A stretch of 64,000 nt of DNA, from assembly GCA_937132085.1 (NCBI GenBank), contig CAKZNV010000107.1:1-64000 (forward strand), in the 5' to 3' direction. Source of the DNA: an uncultured Rubritalea sp. Lineage in GTDB: Bacteria > Verrucomicrobiota > Verrucomicrobiia > Verrucomicrobiales > Akkermansiaceae. Position numbers and translations under genes: made by a program. The notes beneath the pieces are model-generated. The model was not told where the DNA came from. It did no database searches and saw nothing but the letters and a program-made list of their open reading frames with translations. Below, in pieces: positions 43,646 through 52,306 of this stretch (position 1 is its first letter; every line of letters starts with the position of its first letter).

Positions 43646-44710
43646 ATGCTGAAGAAAGAACATCTTGAAATCTTGATGCGTCCTTATGGGATCGATGTGT
43701 CCCAGTTGGAGTTTATTCAGTGTAGCCAGAACTATGTCTACAAGGTTTGTGATGATGATGGGTGTAGGATCGTTAGGGTTTGTAGAGGTCGGTATCGGAG
43801 AGAGTCCGAAGTAGCGGCAGAGCTGGAATGGATTAGGTATTTGGTGGAGCAGGGAATCAAGGTGTGTCAGCCTATTCTCTCCAACGAAGGTAAGCTTTTT
43901 CATTCATTTAACATCGATGGTGAAGTAAGTATCGTTACTGTTTTTGAACATGCTCCAGGAGTGGCTATGCATCGTAGATTTGCTGATGAAGCGACCTTTG
44001 AGAAGCTGGGGCATTTAACAGGGCGGATGCATGCTATAGCGAGTAATGCTAGTGAGTTCGAGAGGGATGATGGCCCATTAAGTCGGCCATTATGGAATGA
44101 ATCTAGATTGTTGAACGAGGATTTTGATGCTTGTAGAGCAGTTCTAAGTAAGGAATTTCTAGCAGGAGTGAAAACCCTGATTCATGACCTTACTGCAATT
44201 CCAAAGAATACGGATAGTTTTGGGCTTCTGCATGGAGATATCCATTCCAATAATCTTTTTGAAGACAAGGGAGAGCTATGGATTTACGATTTTGATAACT
44301 GTGAGTATGGCTATTTTGTTCAAGATCTCGCAACCATCTTGTGGGATTCTATCTACTGTAAAGAGCTGAACAAGTTTGCTGACGATGGACTCAACGATCG
44401 GATACGGCCATTGTGGAAAGCTCTTCTCAAGGGCTATGCTGAGACAAGCCCAATGAAAGAGCTGAATCTCGAACATCTAGAAAAATTCTTCTTACTCAGA
44501 GAGGCGATCATCTACGTCCATTTTCATATGACCTTGAATCTCTCTGAAGCTCCAGAAAGCTTTCACCAAGGCTTAGACGTGATGAGGCGGAACGTCGAAA
44601 CTCAAAGCCACCAAGTCGATTTCTCATTGATCTCGAAACATCAAAAGCATATTAAGATAGTGATCACACCTCCATGTGTGACTTCTAGGTCGATCGATAA
44701 TAAACAATGA
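43646..44710 (+). CDS. APH-type phosphotransferase (kinase-like fold)
   Basis: A 354-residue protein of the aminoglycoside phosphotransferase/choline kinase superfamily. The catalytic loop is LLHGDIHSNNLF (Asp and Asn), the metal-binding Asp is in LWIYDFDNCEYGY, and the N-lobe is seen as YVYKVCDDDGCRIVRVCRGR. These enzymes phosphorylate hydroxyl groups of small molecules or, in some members, proteins; the substrate is not predicted. It starts with ATG after the Cys/His gene and ends in TGA. The next gene follows after 7 nt. Confidence 0.75.
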   Translation: MLKKEHLEILMRPYGIDVSQLEFIQCSQNYVYKVCDDDGCRIVRVCRGRYRRESEVAAELEWIRYLVEQGIKVCQPILSNEGKLFHSFNIDGEVSIVTVFEHAPGVAMHRRFADEATFEKLGHLTGRMHAIASNASEFERDDGPLSRPLWNESRLLNEDFDACRAVLSKEFLAGVKTLIHDLTAIPKNTDSFGLLHGDIHSNNLFEDKGELWIYDFDNCEYGYFVQDLATILWDSIYCKELNKFADDGLNDRIRPLWKALLKGYAETSPMKELNLEHLEKFFLLREAIIYVHFHMTLNLSEAPESFHQGLDVMRRNVETQSHQVDFSLISKHQKHIKIVITPPCVTSRSIDNKQ

Positions 44711-44717
44711 GAATAAT

Positions 44718-45629
44718 ATGAGAAGAAAAGTCAGATTTGAGCTGGTTCTAGAGTATGAGCATGTTCTGGGGAATCGTAGGTTTTTAAAAGAAGAAGAGCT
44801 ACAGCGAATCACCGAGATCAGTGGTATCGAGAGAACGATTGTTCCTCAAACAGGGTATAATGCCATCGTGGTAGAAGGTTACTGGGATCAAGAAGTGATC
44901 CATCGCATCTTAGCTGAAGTAAAGGGGCCAATGCAGCGCAATGTGCACTTTTCCCAAACTCCACCAAGTCCAGGTGCTCAAGCCATAGATGTGTCACTGA
45001 GCTACGTATACAGTAAACAAGATATTGAGGCTGCACCCTTTTTTCAAGTTATGGCGAAACAGTCCATAGCCGAAACTCATTTTGAGCACATGTTCGAGCA
45101 TGGTGGCTACCCTATCGTCAAATCTTCTATAAAAAAATGCCCTATCGGCTTCCCCGGTTACGGGCAAAAGATTGCATGTAATCACGAACTGATGCTCGCT
45201 ATGCAATCTCAGAACTTTAACGGCCTAGAATTTGACGAACTGCCTCGTATAGGAGAATCGAAGAAAGAATACCCGAGGATTTACAATCTAACAAGTGGAG
45301 TGAAGTTCCCTCCCTTGTCATGCCGATTTACAGGCGAAAACTATGAGCCACTATCAAGCTACCCAGAGGAGGGCAGTTGCCATATTCAAGACTCATGCCT
45401 GTGGCAACGACTCACATACAAGCATACAGTCATTCAAGAGATGCTAGATATCGACTTTGCGATGACTATGGAAACGTTTGGCCATGTCACTCCTCCTGAA
45501 AAGTCTGAAGCTCCTGATGATTTTGTCTATCGTAGACCATGTCTCATTGCTTCACAGCGTTTCAAAAAGTGGTGTGATCAGAATAAACTCAAACTCGATT
45601 GGTTTCCTGTGGATATTCTTTATCCGTAG
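44718..45629 (+). CDS. Unknown protein, 303 residues
   Basis: No family recognised. The protein has no signal peptide or membrane helix. It is rich in aromatic residues in the second half (DFVYRRPCLIASQRFKKWC) and has Cys in SCHIQDSCLWQ. It follows the APH gene by seven bases and the next unknown gene lies 19 nt downstream, so the three probably form one transcript. Role unknown. Confidence 0.55.
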   Translation: MRRKVRFELVLEYEHVLGNRRFLKEEELQRITEISGIERTIVPQTGYNAIVVEGYWDQEVIHRILAEVKGPMQRNVHFSQTPPSPGAQAIDVSLSYVYSKQDIEAAPFFQVMAKQSIAETHFEHMFEHGGYPIVKSSIKKCPIGFPGYGQKIACNHELMLAMQSQNFNGLEFDELPRIGESKKEYPRIYNLTSGVKFPPLSCRFTGENYEPLSSYPEEGSCHIQDSCLWQRLTYKHTVIQEMLDIDFAMTMETFGHVTPPEKSEAPDDFVYRRPCLIASQRFKKWCDQNKLKLDWFPVDILYP

Positions 45630-45648
45630 TTAGAGTTCTAATACCAAC

Positions 45649-46320
45649 ATGAATCTCGATAATCACATCAGCCATTATTTCGAACGAGAATATGGACCGC
45701 TACTCAATATATGTGATTTAGATACTGACGAAACACAAGCTATCATCGAGAGTGAGCGTGCTGCGGAAACTGGATTTAACAGGTTTTCTTATGGGCAGGA
45801 ATTTTTTGATTATCGGAAGCTTGCAGATGATTTACTTATCAAGCTCTACTCTGAGAAGTTGGATAAACTTGCGCCTCGTCGTCCCTTCTATGCGGTGCTG
45901 GGCGATGCTGATGTAGTCGGTGGTCTGTATCGTGACCCACATAAGATAAGGATTCCCATAGAGGAATTCGAGGAGCACGAGCTTACCTTCATGTGCCCTG
46001 ACCACTTTCACTTGGTCGGTCTTAGCGGTATAGAAATGAAGAATCACTTCGGCTTGCAAGCTCCCAAAGATTGGAGCGAGGAGGAATATCCTTACTTTGG
46101 AAAACTGCTGACCTACAGAGAACTAGAGGAAAGGCTTCACGAACTCAAAATTGACAAATTCGTGGACGAAGGGAAAAGAACCAATTATTGGTATCGATAT
46201 GTTGAAGCTCAGATCTGGGCTGAACCAGAAGACCTAAGATCTAGATTTAATGATTGGATAGAAGTCGATCCAGAGCCATGGTCATTTAGCACGATCACTC
46301 ACCTACAAAACTATAAGTAA
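45649..46320 (+). CDS. Unknown protein, 223 residues
   Basis: No family recognised. An acidic, soluble protein without signal peptide, with the Asp/Tyr-rich stretch RRPFYAVLGDADVVGGLYRD near residue 80 and CPDHFHLVGLSG near 115. The latter has a Cys and two His residues, which could bind metal. It follows the other unknown gene by 19 nt. The arrangement of consecutive unknown genes in one orientation fits an accessory region. Confidence 0.55.
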   Translation: MNLDNHISHYFEREYGPLLNICDLDTDETQAIIESERAAETGFNRFSYGQEFFDYRKLADDLLIKLYSEKLDKLAPRRPFYAVLGDADVVGGLYRDPHKIRIPIEEFEEHELTFMCPDHFHLVGLSGIEMKNHFGLQAPKDWSEEEYPYFGKLLTYRELEERLHELKIDKFVDEGKRTNYWYRYVEAQIWAEPEDLRSRFNDWIEVDPEPWSFSTITHLQNYK

Positions 46321-46349
46321 TTACGACAAGATAAGTAGTCTCAAACATT

Positions 46350-47276
46350 ATGAAAAATAATCGAAAATGTCTTAGTCCTAAAGCCTTTGAAGACGCCGCT
46401 ACGTTTATTAGATCCCAAGCTAGACCTCTGGAAGTAGCTCGGTTTGATCATATCTTCAATGGTGCGGACGTTGCTGATGTTCTGAGTGAATTGAAGAAAT
46501 TTCAGAATGCTGATGGTGGTTTTGGTCATGCTTTGGAAGCGGATTTGCGTGCTCCTGAAAGCTCCGCTCTCTGCACCTCTATCGCATTTCAGATCATCCG
46601 TGAACATCAGATCTCTGGAGGAGAAGAAATGGTGCAGCAGGGGATGCGTTACTTTGCGGATACATTGGATCGGAGTGAACTTCATTGGCGGATTATTCCG
46701 GAGACAGCAGGTGGCTCACCACATGCTCCTTGGTGGACTCAGGAAGGTCGTGATACTTTTTCACTCAACCCAAATTCTGAGATACTTGGCTATTTGTTAG
46801 ATTACGGTGAGTCTGTCATCGATGAACGAATCGTATCACAGCTGACTGATCGCATTGTAGAGTCTCTGCGGTCGATGAAAGAAATTGAAATGCACGATTT
46901 GCTATGTTGCTTGCGATTACTGGATTCGAAAAACTTACCTCCAGTTATCAGCCAGAGTGTTCTCAAAGAGCTGAAACGTCTCATCTCTGGGGCAGTATCT
47001 ACGAATCCTGAGCAATGGAAAGAATACGGTCTGAGACCTCTACAGGTGGTGAATTGTCCTGATTCTCCCTTTATCGATGGTCTGGAAGAAGCCATTTCTC
47101 TGAATTTAGAATATGAGCTAAATGAACAACAAGACAATGGCTCATGGGCTCCTACATGGTCATGGGGCGATACGTATTCAGAGACATGGGAAGTGGCGAT
47201 ACGTGAATGGTCAGGCTGGCTGACCTTAGAAAAACTTCTGATTTTAAAACGTTTCGATTGCATAGAATACCCATAA
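46350..47276 (+). CDS. Prenyltransferase/squalene-oxidase-repeat-like protein
   Basis: A 308-residue protein with an alpha-toroid-like helical repeat pattern. KKFQNADGGFGHALEADLR near residue 50 is a QW-like repeat (Asp-Gly-Gly-Phe-Gly), and NEQQDNGSWAPTWSWGD near 255 a second one. Known enzymes with these repeats are terpene cyclases, prenyltransferases and some protease inhibitors; the catalytic Asp motifs of cyclases are not seen. The function is thus open. Confidence 0.6.
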   Translation: MKNNRKCLSPKAFEDAATFIRSQARPLEVARFDHIFNGADVADVLSELKKFQNADGGFGHALEADLRAPESSALCTSIAFQIIREHQISGGEEMVQQGMRYFADTLDRSELHWRIIPETAGGSPHAPWWTQEGRDTFSLNPNSEILGYLLDYGESVIDERIVSQLTDRIVESLRSMKEIEMHDLLCCLRLLDSKNLPPVISQSVLKELKRLISGAVSTNPEQWKEYGLRPLQVVNCPDSPFIDGLEEAISLNLEYELNEQQDNGSWAPTWSWGDTYSETWEVAIREWSGWLTLEKLLILKRFDCIEYP

Positions 47277-47313
47277 AATAGACACTGCTTCAAATACGTT
47301 ACTAGATCAAAGA

Positions 47314-47868
47314 ATGAAAATTAAAGTCATAGATTATGAGCCTGATTGGGCTAGGCAGTTTGAAGAGTTATCTCTGAAACTGTTAGATATCGTTGGTGAT
47401 GAAGCTATTTCCATTGAGCATGTTGGTAGCACCTCTGTTGTCGGTTTGGCAGCGAAGCCAGTCATTGATCTTGATATTGTCGTGACCAGAGAAAATGTTA
47501 GTAAGTTAATATCGGATTTAGAAAAATACGGGTATAAACACCGTGGTAATTTAGGATTAGAAGATCGTGAAGCATTCTCTAATCCAGAAGATTCGACAAT
47601 AGATCATCACTTGTATGTTTGCGTAGAGGGCTCGCTGGCATTACGAAATCATCTTTTCTTGCGTGATCGATTGAGAAATAATCCTGATGAGATGAAATCG
47701 TATGGTAGGCTTAAGAAGGAACTTGCCGCCAAGTATCCAGACGACATAGATTCATATGTAGCAGCTAAGACACAGTTTATTTTGAATATTCTTGAGCATT
47801 TAGATTTTAGTGAATCTGAGTTATCATCCATCCGTGAGCCCAATATGAATTCAAAGACCTTACAATGA
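47314..47868 (+). CDS. GrpB family protein (UPF0157)
   Basis: A 184-residue nucleotidyltransferase-fold protein. The family marker SIEHVGSTSVVGLAAKPVID is at about residues 38-57, with the following DLDIVV strand, and YEPDWARQFEEL at the start. GrpB/UPF0157 members resemble CoaE-linked or minimal nucleotidyltransferases of unknown substrate. Its stop overlaps the start of the next GNAT gene by four bases (ATGA), so translation is coupled. Confidence 0.85.
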   Translation: MKIKVIDYEPDWARQFEELSLKLLDIVGDEAISIEHVGSTSVVGLAAKPVIDLDIVVTRENVSKLISDLEKYGYKHRGNLGLEDREAFSNPEDSTIDHHLYVCVEGSLALRNHLFLRDRLRNNPDEMKSYGRLKKELAAKYPDDIDSYVAAKTQFILNILEHLDFSESELSSIREPNMNSKTLQ

Positions 47869-48329
47869 AAATATCTTTCTTATCTGAGTATCCACATCAC
47901 GTCGCTGAAATAGCGCAGTGGTATTTTGATGAATGGGCCGATCCATCATCCTCAAGCATTGATAGTTTTGTTGAGTATATGGAAGAGAAGGCCGTTAGTA
48001 ATTTAGAAATTCCACTTAGCTTTATTGCCCATGTAGGCGGTGAATTGTTAGGTGCTGTTGAGCTGAAATTTCGCGAACATAATAAATACCCTGAATACGA
48101 GCATTGGCTAGGTAGCTTGTATGTAGACTCAAAACATCGAAGTGCTGGTGTGGGGGCAGCACTGATCAATCGAACAAAATCTCATGCAGTTAGTTTGAAG
48201 CTAGAAAATCTCTATCTACAATGTGAGCACGACTTGGTGAGCATGTATGAAAAATACGGATTTAAAACGCTCCACAAGGCAAAATATGGCAAGTTCGATA
48301 CTATCATCATGGACTGGGATGTAAGCTAG
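47865..48329 (+). CDS. GNAT family acetyltransferase
   Basis: A 154-residue N-acetyltransferase. Strand FIAHVGGELLGAVELKFREH, then LGSLYVDSKHRSAGVGAALI (the CoA loop) and SMYEKYGFKTLHKA at the end. The overlap with grpB suggests a shared transcript; the spacing to the next GNAT gene is 8 nt. Substrate unknown. Another gene of the same family follows, which suggests local duplication or repeated capture. Confidence 0.8.
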   Translation: MKISFLSEYPHHVAEIAQWYFDEWADPSSSSIDSFVEYMEEKAVSNLEIPLSFIAHVGGELLGAVELKFREHNKYPEYEHWLGSLYVDSKHRSAGVGAALINRTKSHAVSLKLENLYLQCEHDLVSMYEKYGFKTLHKAKYGKFDTIIMDWDVS

Positions 48330-48337
48330 AAATTAAA

Positions 48338-48883
48338 ATGAAAATCATCATAGAAACAGAAAGGTTGATCATAAGAGAAATAGTTTCAACTGATCTTGAA
48401 GCGATGTTGGCTCTGCACTCTGACCCGGCTGTTCATCTATATTTAGGAAATAAAACCATCACAAAACGAGAGGAAATGATGGAAGTTATAGATTCCATCA
48501 GACGACAGTATATTGACTTCGGGGTAGGCCGTTGGGCAATGATTAACAAACAGACTAAGCAATTCATTGGATGGACAGGTCTACAATTTGTAACAAAAGA
48601 AACCAACAATCATCAGAACTTCTATGATCTTGGATATAGGCTGATGAAAAGGTTTTGGAGACAAGGGTATACGACAGAGTCGTCTTTCGCCTCGCTTGAA
48701 TATGCGTTTGAAAAGTTAAATTTAACTGAAGTCTATGCAATGGCGGATATGAGAAATAACGGTTCAAATAAGATTTTGAAAAATGTTGGACTAAAATTTA
48801 TTGAAACATTTGATCATGACGGAATCAGACACAATTGGTATAAACTAGAAAAGTCAGAATATGATAAACAGAAACACTACTGA
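48338..48883 (+). CDS. GNAT family acetyltransferase (RimJ/RimL-like)
   Basis: A 181-residue N-acetyltransferase of the RimJ type: TERLIIREIVSTDLEAMLAL near the start, QFIGWTGLQFV, then YDLGYRLMKRFWRQGYTTES (CoA loop) and NNGSNKILKNVGLKFIET at the end. It ends in TGA with no coding continuation beyond nine codons. Adjacent genes are in the same orientation. RimJ-type enzymes acetylate protein N-termini or small amines; the target here is unknown. Confidence 0.82.
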   Translation: MKIIIETERLIIREIVSTDLEAMLALHSDPAVHLYLGNKTITKREEMMEVIDSIRRQYIDFGVGRWAMINKQTKQFIGWTGLQFVTKETNNHQNFYDLGYRLMKRFWRQGYTTESSFASLEYAFEKLNLTEVYAMADMRNNGSNKILKNVGLKFIETFDHDGIRHNWYKLEKSEYDKQKHY

Positions 48884-48930
48884 GAAATTATCAAATCGAC
48901 TATGTTCAGTTAATCTATCATTCTCTCGGC

Positions 48931-49623
48931 ATGAAAGCACTCATCATTGGCGCAAGGGGATCGCTAGGTAGCCAGCTGTGTAAATCACTGTCTCATCAAG
49001 GGATGGAGATCTACGGAACCTCTCGAAACGCAGAAGACCTTGGTGATTATCTTGCAAAGATGGATGTTCCTCTCAAGCAAGCTTACTCGGTGGATTTTAC
49101 TTGTTTAAGATCGATTCAGAAATTTATGGTTGGGATTAAGGCTGTGAACTTTGATCTCATCGTTTTTGTATCATCTCCTTTTCTCGGCGCCTATGCAGAG
49201 ATGACGGAAGAGGAACTACTCGGTTGGAATAATTTCACTACAGGGGCTGCTCTGATAGGCAAATTTTCGATTACTAATCTCTCCGACTCAGGCAAGCTGA
49301 TCTACATAGGTTCAGTGGCAGGCATGCTCAATAAACTACCGAAAGCAATAGCGCCTTATGGAGTCTATAAAGGAACGCTGAGACTACTAGCTGAGGCGAT
49401 GCAGAATGAAGGAGTGAACGCTCACTACATTAATCTTGGTAGTTTTCGTGATGAAAAGTCTAAAGAAGGTTATTTATTTAGTTCAGAGGTTGTAAGCTCA
49501 TTGATAGCTCTGGTTGACGATGCTAATGCTCCTCTACAGCTTGATCTTATGAGTGAGACTGAACGCTTGCATTACTATGGTAAAGCTAAAGCTGACATTT
49601 CAAGCTCTACTGAGCACAGTTAA
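48931..49623 (+). CDS. Short-chain dehydrogenase/reductase family protein
   Basis: A 230-residue protein with Rossmann start ALIIGARGSLGSQLCKSL (Gly-x-x-Gly-x-Gly type) and SDR features: VFVSSPFLGAYAEMTEEEL for the strand-4 region, IYIGSVAGMLNKLPKAIAPY with the Ser, and GVYKG with the catalytic Tyr-x-x-x-Lys seen as YGVYK. It is a short SDR using NAD(P)H; the substrate is not predicted. It is convergent with a GNAT gene, with 4 nt between the stops. Confidence 0.78.
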   Translation: MKALIIGARGSLGSQLCKSLSHQGMEIYGTSRNAEDLGDYLAKMDVPLKQAYSVDFTCLRSIQKFMVGIKAVNFDLIVFVSSPFLGAYAEMTEEELLGWNNFTTGAALIGKFSITNLSDSGKLIYIGSVAGMLNKLPKAIAPYGVYKGTLRLLAEAMQNEGVNAHYINLGSFRDEKSKEGYLFSSEVVSSLIALVDDANAPLQLDLMSETERLHYYGKAKADISSSTEHS

Positions 49624-49627
49624 TTCA

Positions 49628-50173
49628 CTACTGCCATTCATCATCAGTGATACCGAGCATATTTTCTTCTACCCATTCATCATTTTTGACAAAGCCTTTA
49701 GCTATGTATTTGAGGAAACGCATTCCGTTCTTTTTGAGAATAGCTTCACTGGCTTTATTCCACAGTGCGTGATCTGCTACAATTTGATTGGCGCCTAGTT
49801 CCTCAAAACCGAACCGCATCACTCTTTCCACAGCTTCGGTCATATAGCCTTTGCCGTAGTGGTCTGGATGGGTGAAAAATCCGAGGTCCCAGACATTCTC
49901 TTCCTCTTGCTTGCGGATGGAGATTCTACCTAGGAAATCATGATCTGATTTACCTTCAATGGTGAAGCTGTAGGCACGATCTTCTTCCCAAGCTAAGCAA
50001 TTATACTCATAGGGAGCAATGAGTTCATCCTCTGTCTCAGGTGGACACCACTGCATACCATCTGTGAATCCAGTCACTTGTGTCGCAGCGAAGATATATG
50101 GAATATCGTCTAAGGAAGGATATCTCAGTATACAACGTTCAGTTTTGAGTGTGTAATTTGTTGGGTAGTTCAT
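49628..50173 (-). CDS. GNAT family acetyltransferase (RimJ/RimL-like)
   Basis: A 181-residue N-acetyltransferase. ERCILRYPSLDDIPYIFAAT at the start, then NVWDLGFFTHPDHYGKGYMTEAV (CoA loop with GKGYMT) split by the strand, and NQIVADHALWNKASEAILKK towards the end. It is convergent with the SDR gene and runs in the same direction as the downstream-numbered transglutaminase gene, 24 nt away. Target unknown. Confidence 0.8.
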   Translation of the reverse strand: MNYPTNYTLKTERCILRYPSLDDIPYIFAATQVTGFTDGMQWCPPETEDELIAPYEYNCLAWEEDRAYSFTIEGKSDHDFLGRISIRKQEEENVWDLGFFTHPDHYGKGYMTEAVERVMRFGFEELGANQIVADHALWNKASEAILKKNGMRFLKYIAKGFVKNDEWVEENMLGITDDEWQ

Positions 50174-50197
50174 GCTATGAATATTTTGGCATCACTA

Positions 50198-50794
50198 TCA
50201 TTTTGTGAGTTCCTTCACATCAGGAAGTGTGTCTTTAGCCTGTTGATAGGATATGTTAGATTGGATCCATTCACAAACTATACCAAGTGGTTCAGCAAAG
50301 CGTTCGGTGAAATCTAGTTCGCCTTCATGGTCTGTAGGCCATGCGAGTTGTTCAAGTGGTGGGGTGAACTGAGCGTCTATTCCTTCTTTGTTTCCTCGCG
50401 GATCTACTCGATACCATCCATGATCTGGAAGGTGAATGCTGACGAGGCCGTGCAGGGTGAAGCCACCGATATGATCTTTGCGCACGCGTTGGTAACAAAA
50501 GGCAGCTGGGATATTGTTCGCACGAAGCAGGGCTACGAGAAGATGGCTCTTACTAAAACACCAACCATTTCCTGCTTTCAATACGTCCGAGGCTGAGCAT
50601 GCACAGCCTGCTGACTGCGCATCTCCACTGTGCTGGATATGATCTCTGACCCACTCGAAACAAACACGAGCGATCTCTTCTGAGGCATTGGTATCACTAC
50701 AGCCTTTAGCTAATTCTTGACTCTTCGCCATCACTTCAGGATGATGAAAATCGATCACTGGTGATTCTTGAAGAAAGTTGTTTAATTCATTCAT
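50198..50794 (-). CDS. Transglutaminase-like protein
   Basis: A 198-residue soluble protein with the papain-like transglutaminase triad: Cys79 in KAGNGWCFSKSHLL, His115 in GGFTLHGLVSIHL and Asp131 in GWYRVDPRGN. Bacterial members of this core fold act as proteases, amidases or cross-linking enzymes; the actual reaction is unknown. No signal peptide. It ends in TGA immediately followed by a TAG. It lies downstream of the truncated toxin gene and in the same direction. Confidence 0.8.
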   Translation of the reverse strand: MNELNNFLQESPVIDFHHPEVMAKSQELAKGCSDTNASEEIARVCFEWVRDHIQHSGDAQSAGCACSASDVLKAGNGWCFSKSHLLVALLRANNIPAAFCYQRVRKDHIGGFTLHGLVSIHLPDHGWYRVDPRGNKEGIDAQFTPPLEQLAWPTDHEGELDFTERFAEPLGIVCEWIQSNISYQQAKDTLPDVKELTK

Positions 50795-50801
50795 CGATTG
50801 C

Positions 50802-50945
50802 CTATTTGGGATTATTTTTTATGGATTTAAGGATGGAATCAAGTTCAGACCAAAAAGCATTCAATATTTTCTCCGAAATGTCAGCGTAGTGTTCAGCGGT
50901 CGTTCGAATATCCTTAGCTAAGTCTGGGTGACGAATAATTCTCAT
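50802..50945 (-). pseudogene. Truncated RelE/ParE-family toxin
   Basis: A 47-codon open frame beginning MRIIRHPDLAKDIRTTAEHY, a clear N-terminal part of a RelE/ParE-type toxin, with FWSELDSILKSIKNNPK before a TAG. A complete toxin of this kind has about 95-100 residues; the beta-sheet half with the basic surface and the terminal residues is missing. It follows the antitoxin by six bases on the same strand, so it was once a complete pair. It is likely inactive. Confidence 0.75.
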
Positions 50946-50951
50946 GGCCGT

Positions 50952-51161
50952 TTAGGTCCTGCCGCAAGCCTTCCAAAATTCATCTTCACTTAGGCCGGTT
51001 ACTTCGCCACTGAGTAATTCATCACGACGTTTCAGAGCTTCCTCATCTGAAACATGATGAGGGGAAGGGTCTAGGTCTTCTAAAAGAGAAGATACTAGCT
51101 CAGCACGATCTTCCGAATTGAGGGAAGATGCTTCGCGGAGTATTTGTGTTACCTGACTCAT
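50952..51161 (-). CDS. Addiction-module antitoxin (TIGR02574/Unstab_antitox)
   Basis: A 69-residue acidic protein: QILREASSLNSEDRAELVSS is the first helix, LLEDLDPSP the turn, and EEALKRRDELLSGEVTGLSE the second part, all of the 'putative addiction module component' family. It neutralises a RelE/ParE toxin by direct binding. Here the neighbouring toxin gene is cut to 47 codons, so the antitoxin has lost its partner in cis; it may persist as a solitary anti-toxin against other pairs. Confidence 0.85.
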   Translation of the reverse strand: MSQVTQILREASSLNSEDRAELVSSLLEDLDPSPHHVSDEEALKRRDELLSGEVTGLSEDEFWKACGRT

Positions 51162-51284
51162 GGTTAGAGTGTAACATGTTTTTTCTATCTAGCTAACAGA
51201 TTTTTACAAAAGGTATTCTGTGGGCTCTCAGACTTTGTGGACTTGGATGTTGCCAACCGCCGTGACGTTTTCGCTCTGCTAGTC

Positions 51285-52304
51285 TTAAACACTGGCTGGG
51301 GTGCAGGTGCCGGAGATGCAGCCTGAGGCTCCTTTACGGTAGGAAGAGGGTGTGTCTCCTACGAACTTTTGGAAGGTTCTGTTGAACTGTGACAGTGACT
51401 GGAAGCCGCAGTCGTAGGCGATCTCGATGACTTTAGTTACCGAGCTTTCCAGAAGGCGTTTTTTAGCGATGTTGATACGGTGGACGTTGATGTATTCCAC
51501 TATAGTCATGCCTGTGTGTTTCTTAAATTGCTTACACATGTAGCTGTTGGTGACCTTGGTGTGCTCGGCTAGTTCATCGAGACAAATTTTCTCTCTGAGG
51601 TGCTTGCTGATGTATTGCTTGCATCGGTTAGTGAGAATGGATTCTGAGGATTCTGACTGGAGTGATTTTTCTGCAAGAGTTGCTAGCTGAAGAGAAAATG
51701 CGCCGAGAACGACGAGTTGGTTGACGTATTTTTTCTCATCGAAATTCGTCATTTCAGCAAAAGCATCAGAGAGGTCTTGGGCGACGCTGTCTGGTAGATC
51801 TTCCTGAAGCTGGTGGATTTTTTCCTTAGAGATAGAATCTACTGAGAGCTTCACTTGGCCAGTTCTGAGGTAGGCGACTACTTTCTGATCTGAGTGAATG
51901 GGGATGAGTGATGAGGTAAGTCCACCTTCACAGATGGCTGTGTTGGAGGTCTTGAATGCTTTTTTAGACAGGTTAATCGTGTGAGAAAGGCAACGTTTTG
52001 AACATGACTGAGTTTCTCTAAGGATAGAGCAATAGTCGTTGCTACAACGTTTAATTTCTTCTTTAGGAGTCTGATCCACATCAGGGTGGACGAGGGCGAC
52101 TGTGTGAGCTGTTACCTTTTCAAAGGCGGAGCGGTAGACAGAAAAAAGTTCAGAGTTTAGCAGGTGATCGTAGAGCTGAGACTTTAGTGGCTCATCGAAT
52201 GTTTCTGATTTATTGTCGTTAGTTTCTATTCCCATACGCTTGTATTTTTTTAGCACAGGCTGGGATAGTTGACAATTTTTTAGACTTTTAATGTGATTGT
52301 TCAT
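51285..52304 (-). CDS. AraC-family regulator with PocR sensor domain
   Basis: A 339-residue transcription factor. Residues about 40-205 are a PocR-type ligand-binding domain (CSNDYCSILRETQSCSKRCL, AICEGGLTSSLIPI, YLRTGQV), and residues 230-325 are two helix-turn-helix motifs of AraC type (LDELAEHTKVTNSYMCKQFK, VIEIAYDCGFQSLSQFNRTF). It ends in a short Cys-rich tail (SGCISGTCTPASV). It starts two bases after the ccoI stop and is the last gene of the cbb3 operon. It may thus control oxygen- or copper-related genes; its target and ligand are unknown. Confidence 0.82.
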   Translation of the reverse strand: MNNHIKSLKNCQLSQPVLKKYKRMGIETNDNKSETFDEPLKSQLYDHLLNSELFSVYRSAFEKVTAHTVALVHPDVDQTPKEEIKRCSNDYCSILRETQSCSKRCLSHTINLSKKAFKTSNTAICEGGLTSSLIPIHSDQKVVAYLRTGQVKLSVDSISKEKIHQLQEDLPDSVAQDLSDAFAEMTNFDEKKYVNQLVVLGAFSLQLATLAEKSLQSESSESILTNRCKQYISKHLREKICLDELAEHTKVTNSYMCKQFKKHTGMTIVEYINVHRINIAKKRLLESSVTKVIEIAYDCGFQSLSQFNRTFQKFVGDTPSSYRKGASGCISGTCTPASV

Positions 52305-52306
52305 AG

